A stretch of 64,000 nt of DNA. Source: Malurus cyaneus samueli (Eukaryota; Chordata; Aves; Passeriformes; Maluridae). Position numbers and translations under genes: made by a program. The stretch is from the NCBI GenBank assembly GCA_009741485.1, contig VKON01002658.1:1396836-1460835 (forward strand), in the 5' to 3' direction. Shown here piece after piece: positions 1-48,533 of the stretch. The notes under the pieces were generated by a model. It was not told the DNA's origin, did not search any database, and saw nothing but the letters and a program-made list of their open reading frames with translations. Each line of letters starts with the position of its first letter. Positions within the stretch are counted from its first letter, which is position 1.

Positions 1-480
1 GAAGGGCAGAAAGGGCAGAGCTGAGGGCAGAATGGGCAGCGCTGAGGGCAGAATGGGCAGCGCTGAGGGGCAGAATGGGCAGCGCTGAGGAGAGCGGGGA
101 ACAGCGCTGAGGGGCAGAATGGGAAGCGCTGAGGGGAGCGGGGGACAGCGCTGAGGGGAGCGATGGGCAGCGCTGAGAGGAGCGGGGAACAGCGCTGAGG
201 GGAGCGATGGGCAGCGCTGAGGGAGCGGGGAACAGCGCTGAGGGGCAGAGATGGGAAGCGCTGAGGGGAGCGGGGAACAGCGCTGAGGGGAGCGATGGGC
301 AGCGCTGAGGGGAACGAAGGGCAGCGCTGAGACAGCGCTGAGGGAGCGGGGGACAGCGCTGAAGGGCAGAGACAGCAGCGCTGAGGGGAGCGATGGGCAG
401 CGCTGAGGGGAGCGGGGAACAACGCTGAGGGGCAGAATAGGAAGCGCTGAGGGGAGCGGGGGACAGCGCTGAAGGGCCAG
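1..480. repeat. GC-rich minisatellite, about 20-24 bp unit
   Basis: A core of AGCGCTGAGGGGAGC recurs more than fifteen times, separated by GATGGGC, GGGGAAC or AGAATGGG variants. AGCGCT is itself a palindrome. The array is imperfect and begins before the window. Single copies of GCGCTGAGGGGG reappear near 503 and 724, so the motif brackets the PTRH2 promoter and touches the PTRH2 first-intron donor. By synteny it would lie in VMP1 intron 1; that placement is inferred. Confidence 0.9.
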
Positions 481-489
481 AACGGTAGC

Positions 490-860
490 ACCCGGAGGTC
501 CGCTGAGGGGGACGCTGACGCGACCCCCGCCCGCCAAGAGAGCCCGGGCCCGGCCCTGCACTCACCGCGCTCGGCGCCGGCGGCTCCCTGGGCCCGGCAC
601 AACGCGGAACTGGGCCCGGCACTGCACGCCCCGTCCCGCCCCCGGTTCGTCACTTCCCGAGCGCCGCGGCTCCGTCACCTCCGGGCGGGCGCGGCGGAGC
701 GGCCGGGCGGGAGCGGCAGGTGAGCGCTGAGGGGGATGTTCGCTCATGGCCGCCTCACGATCCCCCCTGAGGGCCCCGCGGCCCCGCGCGGTTCGGTCTC
801 CGCTCGGTCTTTGCTCTCCGTGTCCCCTCGGGCTCCAGCGGGGCTGGGCCTGGCGGGGCT
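490..860. promoter_or_regulatory. CpG-rich divergent promoter of PTRH2 (+) and probably VMP1 (-)
   Basis: The segment is GC-rich with dense CpG and has no TATA box. Two splice donors face away from each other. On the plus strand GGCAG|GTGAGC (exon end 719) fits the end of PTRH2 non-coding exon 1. On the minus strand GCGCG|GTGAGTG (exon edge 566, donor at 564-565) fits a first exon running left. CGTCAC half-CRE motifs and a CACTTCC ETS-like motif lie between 645 and 680. In mammals PTRH2 and VMP1 are head to head, which is why VMP1 is the expected partner. Transcription start sites cannot be fixed from sequence alone. Confidence 0.6.
566..650 (-). other. VMP1: Probable non-coding exon 1 of VMP1 (right edge uncertain)
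   Basis: No VMP1 coding sequence is in the window. The call rests on the minus-strand donor GTGAGTG at 559-565 in a CpG island, and on conserved gene order placing VMP1 divergent from PTRH2. VMP1 encodes an ER membrane scramblase needed for autophagosome formation. The 5' limit at 650 is a guess. A minus-strand ATG frame passes through here, but its arginine-rich translation matches nothing I know, so I treat the exon as untranslated. Confidence 0.4.
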
Positions 861-973
861 GAGGCGATGGAGCTGGAGGCGGGCCCGCTCTTCAGCTGAA
901 TTTGGGGCATTGATTTAAAACCTTCACCATTGTACCCTTTCTCTCCGCTTTTTTAGGTGTAATTTTGACATGA

Positions 974-1345
974 GGAAAGGCTGAGGAAATTGGGAGTGTT
1001 CAACCCGGAGAAGACAAGCTCCGGGGGTGATCTAATTGAGGCCTTCCAGGCCTGAAGGAAACGTGGGGTAAGACTTTACAAAGGCCTGGGGTGACAGGAC
1101 AAGGGGGGATGGGTTCAAATTGACGGAGAGGAGGTTTAGACCGGATATTAGAATAAACTGTTCCCCGTGAGGGTAGTGAGGCCCTGGCACAGGGTGCCCA
1201 GAGCAGTTGTGGCTGTCCAAGGCCAGGTTGGCCAGGACTTGGAGCAAGCTGGGACAGTGGAAGGTGGCCGTGGCAATGGCGGGAGGTGGAACAGAAGAAT
1301 TTTAAAGTCCTTTCCTACCCAGACGATTCTATGATTATTTGCCAT
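974..1345 (+). mobile_element. CR1 LINE, 5'-truncated 3' end
   Basis: The sequence follows the CR1 3' region in order: GGCTGAGGAAATTGGGAGTG, a GTTCAACCCGGAGAAGA block, GGTGATCTAATTGAGG, GGAGGTTTAGACCGGATATT, the GTGCCCAGAGCAGTTGTGGC block, and a GATTCTATGATT terminal repeat typical of CR1. It lies inside the PTRH2 intron in sense orientation. CR1 is the dominant avian LINE and usually inserts as such 5'-truncated pieces without long target duplications. Confidence 0.9.
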
Positions 1346-1546
1346 TTTGTCTTAGCTCTGCTTCCTGAATTGAAACCTATCCCTGGTGAGGTGTTTTGTA
1401 GTCAGAAGGCAGTCTGGAGATCTGTTCCCTTGTATTTTTTAACAAATGTTGTTTGTCTAAAAATAACCAAGTGCAACCAGGCAAGGGCACGCCAAGTACT
1501 CTCAGAAGATGCAAAATGCTCAAGTAAATTCTTTACCCCCTTTCAG

Positions 1547-2205
1547 AGCCACCCTTCAAAATCCACCATGATTTCTGTCTTCGAGTCCGAGTTCCTGAAC
1601 GTCATGATTGGGGTGGTGTGTGGTGTGTGCCTGGGATGGGGCATCCGGGGGAGGCTCCGCAGGAAGCCTGGAGCTGGAATGCCAGAACCTTCCAACAGCC
1701 TGGGGAGTGAGGCCGACATCATGGGAGAGTCTGGGGAGCTCAAGCTGGTGCTGATCGTCCGAAACGACCTCAAGATGGGCAAGGGCAAAGTAGCAGCACA
1801 GTGCTCCCACGCTGCTGTCTCTGCCTACAAGCAGCTTCGCAGAAAGAATCCTGAGCTCCTGGAGCAGTGGGAATATTGTGGACAACCTAAAGTGGTCCTC
1901 AAAGCTCCCGATGAAGAGACTCTGGAGCAGCTCCTGACTCAGGCGAAGCGCCTGGGGCTGACTGTGAGCTTGATACAGGATGCTGGGCGTACTCAGATAG
2001 CTCCAGGCTCCAGGACAGTCCTTGGGATCGGACCAGGGCCAGCTGATGTCATAGATAAAGTTTCTGGTCACCTTAAACTCTTCTAAACTGGTACCAAAAA
2101 GACATGGATGTGTTCATGTATGTCAGTGCTGAAGGGATAAAAATTCAAGTTGGGGGACTTTTCGTTATCTTCCCTCAGTGTTAATAAAAAAAGCAAGTTT
2201 TGTAA
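1547..2205 (+). other. PTRH2: PTRH2 exon 2 with 3' UTR and poly(A) signal
   Basis: The exon opens after the AG at 1545-1546, which follows a pyrimidine-rich CTTTACCCCCTTTCAG. The 3' UTR is only about 120 bases. A canonical AATAAA lies at 2183-2188, so cleavage is expected near 2200-2205. CLTC ends tail to tail with this gene further right. Confidence 0.75.
1568..2086 (+). CDS. PTRH2: Peptidyl-tRNA hydrolase 2, mitochondrial (Bit1)
   Basis: The product is 172 residues; the human protein has 179. It hydrolyses peptidyl-tRNA and, when released from the outer mitochondrial membrane on loss of integrin attachment, promotes anoikis. Residues about 8-26 form the N-terminal membrane anchor ([17 protein letters not shown]). 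An acidic linker with [11 protein letters not shown] follows. The PTH2 domain then runs from about residue 58 to the end, with the family blocks [25 protein letters not shown], and [12 protein letters not shown] leading into [10 protein letters not shown]. The start lies 22 bases into exon 2, after an acceptor TTTCAG at 1541-1546, in good context (CCACCATGA). The whole ORF is in one exon, as in other vertebrates. The frame happens to stay open upstream into the intron and CR1; that part is not coding. All conserved blocks are intact. Confidence 0.96.
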   Translation: MISVFESEFLNVMIGVVCGVCLGWGIRGRLRRKPGAGMPEPSNSLGSEADIMGESGELKLVLIVRNDLKMGKGKVAAQCSHAAVSAYKQLRRKNPELLEQWEYCGQPKVVLKAPDEETLEQLLTQAKRLGLTVSLIQDAGRTQIAPGSRTVLGIGPGPADVIDKVSGHLKLF

Positions 2206-3104
2206 GATTTAAATTTGTAAATGATGAGTTCCTTTAGTTTGTGTGTTGTGTTCTGAAGGGAGAAGATTCTAGGCTTAAGGCAGCTGAGGAAAGCAGAGCT
2301 GGCACAAGAAGGAACCCAACAATTGCCAACCCACTTGTGCAGTTGGTTGAGGATTTTGCACTTTGGTTGATAGAGTTTAAGAGTTTTTTGAAGTGAATGC
2401 ATTCTTTAATTCAGAAAGGCTCAGCTGCTGAAGCTGTTAAGAACTGGAGCTTGGGGTAGGTGTAGCCAACTTTGCTCAAACAACTTCTGCAACAACTTGT
2501 AACTGGTACCAGGCTGACCAGTTCAACTGGATTTGCAGCCCAGACCAGTAGAGTCGTGGGGAGCAGCTGTAAGCTGAGCTTCCCTCTGGAGCGGTCAGCG
2601 GAACTCCTAACGTGCAAAAATGTGCAGTTGAGCCAAGGTGTGGGTGGCACTGTGTATAATATGAACCACTGGGCACTCGGACAGACTTAAATCCTGTCTT
2701 CCTTGGCATTAACAGGCGTTTTCAGTCAGCTTTACAGACCCAGAGAGACTGGCAGAGGAACAGAAATGCCAGTAAACACAGAGAATGGACACGTTTTTAT
2801 ACTGCACCTCTTACTTAGAGGCATAATCCTTTTCTTAGATACTCACTGCAGACCTGTGCACCACTACTGAGCACAGAGAGCCTGGGGCAGGTGAGCCCCT
2901 GCCACCCCCCATTCCATGGAAATGCTGCAGTGCTCAGCCCCAGGATCACAGGACACAACGGTGGAGCTCACAGGAGGAAGAGGGAAGGGGTCAGAGCTGC
3001 AGCCTGATGCCCAGTGGCTCCTGGTTAGGGACAGGGAGGTTCTACAGCTGTTGGAAATCTGGCCAGTGCTGTCAGACTCGTTACACTCAAATATGACAGT
3101 ATTC
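2206..3104. other. Spacer between PTRH2 and CLTC 3' ends
   Basis: I see no gene, RNA gene or recognisable repeat here. A minus-strand ATTAAA (TTTAAT at 2404-2409) could serve as a distal CLTC poly(A) signal, in which case much of this stretch would be extended CLTC 3' UTR. Short frames on both strands match no known family. Confidence 0.5.
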
Positions 3105-4412
3105 ATAGAGAAACATTTAAGTCAATTTTATTTGAAGCTAAGTATGTTTAAGGCAATTTACATACCTAGAACATGATCTCAATTTAACTGGCACACCCTA
3201 CTACAATCCTAATGTATCATCTGGTCGAATATGCTGGAGTTGACCACAGTGCAGCCAACTGGTGAAAAGTGCTATTTTCTTCTCTCTGGCATAATCTCTT
3301 TCTAGAAAAAGCATTACATATTTTCCTGTATTGCCCCCTCAGTGCAAGACCCCACTACTGGTCCCCATTGCTGCTGTTCTGCTGGCCCCTCAGACCCCTG
3401 GCTGCACACACCTGCATTGTCCCCCACTACCAGCACTGGAATACTTTGTTTGAGTCCAAAGGTCCTTTTTTTCGAAGACAGTAAAGTGAAGCTACCACTA
3501 TGCAGCATGTCCACAGTCCAGTAATTTATTTTTAAATTGCGTAATTTCAAATTGCACAAACAAAACTGAACAGCAATATGCTTGAATTCTCTCTTCTGTA
3601 CACTCAAAACAGTGATCTAAAACACCACAATATCCAACATACACAAACCTCAGGGCAGGGTTAGTAAATACACAGATTGGAATCATGGTGCTCTGTTCCT
3701 GAATGGAATGTCCCACAAAAGCACAGGATACAGCACAACGTAAGGTCATCTGTTACATATGGAGTGAGCAAAAAGACACTAGCATTTTCTATATGCATAA
3801 CTGGAAAAACCTGCATAGGTTAAGGGAAAAAGAAAAAAAAAAAAAAAACTTTTACTCATTTTAAGTCAGGCAAGGTTGTCTGTACGCATTTTAAATTCTT
3901 TTAGAGCTATGCAATCCAACCCAGGGAGGATATGCTGATTAGTGTTGTCTCTTGTCAGCAGTCTTGCAAGGTCAAATACAAGTATCTTGGCTTTAGCTTT
4001 CTCCAAATATACAGTGAGACTTAAATGCATTTAGAATAGACAGTACATACCGTAAGCTGCTCACATACAATGAACTTAAGATTCAATATTAGAGTGTAAC
4101 ACTATAGAGTGCAAATCAGAATCTTCACAATAGACTTAATGGTAATAAGCAGTCCTGCAAAAGCCCACTTGAACAAAGTCGTTGAAACTATTCCCCTTTT
4201 GAAAGTAAAAGTCTAAATGACATGGAATGTGAAAAAGATTTAACAGAAGTGATTCAAATCGTTTGCGCTAGAAAAAACAGTCCTTCATGAAATAAAGGTT
4301 ACAAGAACACGAGGCAGAACTCTTTGCTTTTCCCTGTTATGAGTTAAAGCGGGGAGGGACGGTGGAGTTTCAGTAAGAAAAGTTGCTGCTCCAGACTGAC
4401 TTGTGCTGCATC
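3105..4412 (-). other. CLTC: CLTC 3' UTR (far end approximate)
   Basis: The untranslated tail runs left from the TGA at 4413-4415. Candidate minus-strand AATAAA signals read as TTTATT at 3525-3530 and 3127-3132; the second gives a 3' UTR of about 1.3 kb. A poly(A) tract at about 3823-3847, read as U-rich on the transcript, lies inside. Alternative polyadenylation is likely but not shown by sequence alone. Confidence 0.6.
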
Positions 4413-32772
<28,360 letters not shown>

Positions 32773-33136
32773 GGCGGGGTGGGGCGCTCCGGGCCGGGCC
32801 GGGCTCAGCGGTGCGGGCGGAGCGGGGCCGCGATGGCGGAGCGGGGCCGTGCGGAAGCTGCCCCCGCCGGCGGAAGGATACCGCCGCGGAAGGATACCCG
32901 CACCTGCCGCCGCCGGCCTCAACCGCGCCGGCCGCGCGGGAGGGATCCGGGGGGCGGCCCAATGGGAGCGGCGGGGGTGATGCGCCGCCGGAAGGGACTA
33001 TTTGGGGACGCATCACTCCCCCCCTCCCCGGCCTTTTTTTTTTTGCCAATCATGCGACCGAGGGGCCGCGGCGTCACTTCGCCCCGCGCGCGCGCCGCCC
33101 CGCGCCGTCACGTGGCCCGGCGGCGCGGCCGGGCAA

Positions 33137-33510
33137 GGTGACACCGGGGGACACGGGGGGGACAGGGGGGGACACCGGGGGGAACCGGGGGGGACACCGG
33201 GGGACACGGGGGGACCGGGGGCACACGGGGACACGGGGGGAAAGGGGGGAAACGGGGGGGGAACCGGGGACACCGAGGACACCGGGGGGACACGGGAGGG
33301 GACACCGGGGGGACACCGGGAGGACACGGGGGGACATGGGGGACACGAGGAGACACCGGGGGGACATGGGGGAACAGGGCACCGGGACATGGGGGGGGAC
33401 GGGGGGACAGGGGGACAGGGGACACGCGGGGACAGGGACGAGGGGACGGGGACGGACACGGGGAGAACGGGGGGACACCGGGGGGGACACGAGGGCACGG
33501 CAGTGCCGGG
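33137..33510. repeat. G-rich GGGGGACAC minisatellite, G-quadruplex prone
   Basis: Irregular runs of 3-9 G separated by ACAC, ACC or A fill about 370 bp of the plus strand (C-rich on the CLTC transcript strand). Dozens of adjacent runs satisfy the G3+N1-7 pattern for quadruplexes. The array lies just upstream of the CLTC promoter. Frames on both strands here are artefacts. Confidence 0.9.
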
Positions 33511-33542
33511 ACATCGGGATGTGACGCTTCCTCCGCCACCCC

Positions 33543-33830
33543 GACTGTCCCCATCACTGGGATTCGATGTTTCCCCCTGTCCGGGGTGTCCCCGTCATTG
33601 GGATCTGACGGATCCCCCTCTCCCGGGTGTCCCCATCACCGGGATCCCATGGATTTCCCACTCCCGGGGTGTCCCCATCACCGGGATCTCATGGATTTCC
33701 CACTCCCGGGGTGTCCCCATCACCGGGATCCCATGGATTTCCCACTCCCGGGGTGTCCCCATCACCGGGATCCCATGGATTCCCCCCGCGGGGTGTCCCT
33801 GTCACTGCGCTGTGATGTCCCCCCGCCGTG
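33543..33830. repeat. 42-bp tandem repeat, about 5-6 copies
   Basis: Each unit contains GGTGTCCCCATCACCGGGAT followed by CCCATGGATTTCCCACTCCC. The inner three to four copies are nearly identical and the edge copies are diverged. Because 42 is divisible by three, the array gives a spurious repeating frame. It directly follows the G-rich array. Confidence 0.92.
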
Positions 33831-35069
33831 TCCCTGTCACTTTGTCACCAATGTCCATCACATTGGGGATGCTCCGAGGGACTCTTCCCACGGCCCCTGT
33901 TAATAAGTACAGCAAAGTAACAAAGCTTCACGTTTTCTCCTGTGTTTTATTAACTTAACACTTGAACTCCAGCACGCAGAAATGGATAAAACTTTACCCT
34001 TTTTCTGGGATCACTGCGGCATTCCAGAGCTGTGTGTGCTGAACACTTAGGATGGCTGAACCCCTTAAATCTTATTTTGCATCTCACAGTTATTTCCTTA
34101 TTTCCCCAGATAATTTTTTAATCTGTCTCAAATTCCCCATATTCAAACCTCTCAGAAGCCCTGGAACATGGCAAGAAATAAATATTTTTCCCCCCTATGA
34201 AGAAAGCAAAAAAAAAAAAAAAAATCAGAAAATATTAGGATCTGCCAAGAGATTTATAGCCCCAAGGAACAGTGGGCATTCTGTGTACTCATTTCAGGCC
34301 CACTGGGTGGTGCAGATGGCATTTGACTCATGAGGGGCTATGACACTGCAAATATAAATCAAATTAAACAGCAAAATTCAGAGTAGAGAATGAGTCAAAC
34401 CCAAGTGCTGCTGTTCCAAAGCAGAGCCTGAGCAGCAGCGTGAAAGAACAAAACCTTTTCCCATCCATCACAGAAAGTGGTATAATTACCACAATTTTCT
34501 TTATGAGCAATAATATTGTCATATTCAAAAAAAAAAAAAGAATCCTGAGATTTTGGAGATTCTGGGCAGTATAAAGTGAGGAAGAGGAGGGATGGTGAAT
34601 GTTTTATTCAGGCCACAGCACCACTTGAACCACTGACCAGGGAGACACAGAGCACACAGCTGAGGCAGGAAAATCAACAGCAAATCCTTCCAATTATTTG
34701 GAAATTCTTACATCAACTCCACACTAGAGCCCTGGAGCGTTTTAGGATTGTTATGGTGATAAAATAGGATTATTGCTTTACTCAGAAGGAAGCAAACATT
34801 TATGATGACAAAGCACCACAGTTCCTTGCTCTTTCTGATGCTTAAGGAAAAAAAGCTTTTATATCCTCTTCTATTCTTCCTATAGATTTGGAATTGCCAT
34901 TTTTGAGATCAAAATCCATCTAATTCTGAAAATAACAGTCACCTAATCCAAAAAGCCTTCAAAGAGCCCTTCCTGCACATTTTCCTGAGCATGAAGACTG
35001 CGTGACCACCATCACAATAAAAAGGGTAAAAAGTTACGGTTCCGCTCCTTAAAAAAATAAACCCCAACC
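33831..35069. other. Spacer between the CLTC upstream repeats and the DHX40 3' end
   Basis: Unique AT-rich sequence with A-runs near 34208-34223 and 34529-34540. I see no gene. DHX40 and CLTC are in tandem on the minus strand, so DHX40 terminates about 2 kb upstream of the CLTC start. Confidence 0.5.
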
Positions 35070-35370
35070 ACCCCTATAAGAAAATTTTATTTATAACGGT
35101 GCTGAGACGTTTCTAAGTCAAAGAAATGCCAGAGAATTGGCACCACACTTGGTATCAGGGCTTCAGCCACAGCCACTAAATCGTTGCCACCGACCTGCAG
35201 CAACACAGTCCAGATTGGGAAGGTTTCCCTGCTGGATGCAGCGAAGGGAAGAGCTGCATTTGTCCTCTTTGGCACTCAGAATGATCACAAAGCAGCAGTT
35301 TCCCTGCCCTCCTGCAGTCATTTGGCGTTTTGTCAATGTACCCAGAGCTGCACAAAGTGCCTCCCCAGAG
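35070..35370 (-). other. DHX40: DHX40 3' UTR and poly(A) signal
   Basis: A minus-strand AATAAA (TTTATT at 35086-35091) lies about 280 bases beyond the TAA at 35371-35373, giving a short 3' UTR with cleavage near 35070. Confidence 0.7.
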
Positions 35371-47279
<11,909 letters not shown>

Positions 47280-47490
47280 GGCGGCTCCCGCGCCTCACCC
47301 GCGGCCCGCCCCCGCGCGCGCGCCCCTGCCGGGACCCGCGCGACCCCGGGCCCGCCGGCCCGCGCGCGCCTCGCGCATGCGCGAACACGCCCCCACCACC
47401 CGCGCCCCCACACGTGTTCCCGCCCTTTGTTTAAGCCCTGCCCCCTGCACGGCTTCCCGCCCTTTCGTTAAGCTCCGCCCCTCCCCCTCA
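47280..47490 (-). promoter_or_regulatory. DHX40: DHX40 CpG-island promoter
   Basis: The start codon at 47277-47279 has a perfect GCCGCCATGG context, with an in-frame TGA seven codons upstream, so translation cannot start earlier in this exon. A perfect NRF1-type palindrome GCGCATGCGC lies at 47373-47382, inside TCGCGCATGCGCGA. An E-box CACGTG is at 47411-47416. Two 28-bp direct repeats at 47417-47444 and 47454-47481 each carry TTCCCGCC (E2F-like) and a GC box, 37 bp apart. There is no TATA box. CpG-rich, housekeeping type. Confidence 0.7.
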
Positions 47491-48032
47491 GCCCCTCACG
47501 GCGCCTCAGAGCGGCAAAGTCAGCAAAAGCCCACAGAAATCTCCAAAATCGCAAAAATTACAAAGTGCGGAAGGGTGGAAAGACCTCGAAGTCAATGGGT
47601 GACGACACCTGACACCAGACCAGCTCGCTTGGGTGTATTTCGTGACAAAACTTGACATTCGAGTCCACGCACTATTATCCCGATTGAACGACTCTGATTA
47701 GGAAGAAAACATCCTGCCACGTATTTTAAAATCTGAAGGACAAGAAGCTATTTCGTATTCTGTCATAAATCAGAGTAATATTCTCTTTCCATAGGTCAGC
47801 TAAGTGTCATATTGTGTTATGTTATTACACAATATAACAATTGTACGTATACAGAAAATAACAAAATACAAACAAACCTGCTTCACCAAAGCCTTTTTCT
47901 TAAGAAAAAAAAAGTTCTTTGATGTTTGATCCTTTTATGCTCTCAAGCCTAATAAACAAGAAGGGAGATTTAATCTGTGAAAAAGAACAGCCAACAAAGC
48001 TCTGAGCCATGTGTTAGAAAAAATAAATTACT
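47491..48032. other. Upstream flank of DHX40
   Basis: AT-rich unique sequence. It contains a 9-bp perfect inverted repeat, ATATTGTGT (47809-47817) and ACACAATAT (47827-47835). No gene is visible. Confidence 0.5.
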
Positions 48033-48533
48033 TGTTAGGATTGTAAAAGTTTAAGGCTGGACATGCTCTGGTGATCTCAGAGCTAGGGGCAGGTTAAAAG
48101 GGAAAAAAAGGATGTCCTCTGGTCACAAAGAATGCAGAATTTATGGGAAATCTGGCAGAACTCCCAAGATACAGAGGAAACTGATAAACTCAACTCAGCT
48201 CCAAGTGGGTAAAAAGTAATTCTGGAAATTCTGTGACCCAAGAAACCCACTGACCCCAAAAAAAGAGAGACTCAGCATGGTGCTAATTAGCATCAGGAGC
48301 AAATCATTAACGAATAGAAGATAGAATACTAATTAACAAGAGGACTGTGTAACTCGTAACAAATGAACGCTAATTCCTTTGTTTGCTAAAATACATAAAC
48401 AGTAAAAAGTTTTGATGGTTGGTGTGCCTGGCCTGTGGGATTCCACTGAGCACCCAGGCTTGGCAAGGCTGCAACAAATCATCTCTATCTCTCTGGAGCA
48501 CGCAATCATCTCATTATCGCACTCTGGGTAACA
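48033..48533 (+). mobile_element. Probable solo LTR (ERVL-like), about 500 bp
   Basis: It starts TGTTAGGATTG and ends GGGTAACA, so the ends form TGTTA...TAACA inverted repeats. Near the 3' end lie a TATA-like AATACATAAACAG, an AGGCTTGGCAAGGC segment and an AACAAATCATCTCTATCTCT segment, in the style of avian LTR R/U5 regions. The flanking pentamers (TTACT and AATCT) match only partly, so the target duplication is decayed or the ends are slightly off. No gag or pol remains nearby. Confidence 0.5.

Noticed and set aside
1286..1567. In-frame 94-residue N-terminal extension of PTRH2
   Set aside because: It reads through the intron and the CR1 tail. A good acceptor at 1541-1546 and the Kozak ATG at 1568 give the normal protein; the open frame is chance.
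33002..33958. 318-residue frame with SPSPGSHGFPTPGV repeats
   Set aside because: The 42-bp tandem unit is divisible by three, so it stays open without selection. There are no splice or start signals and no known family.
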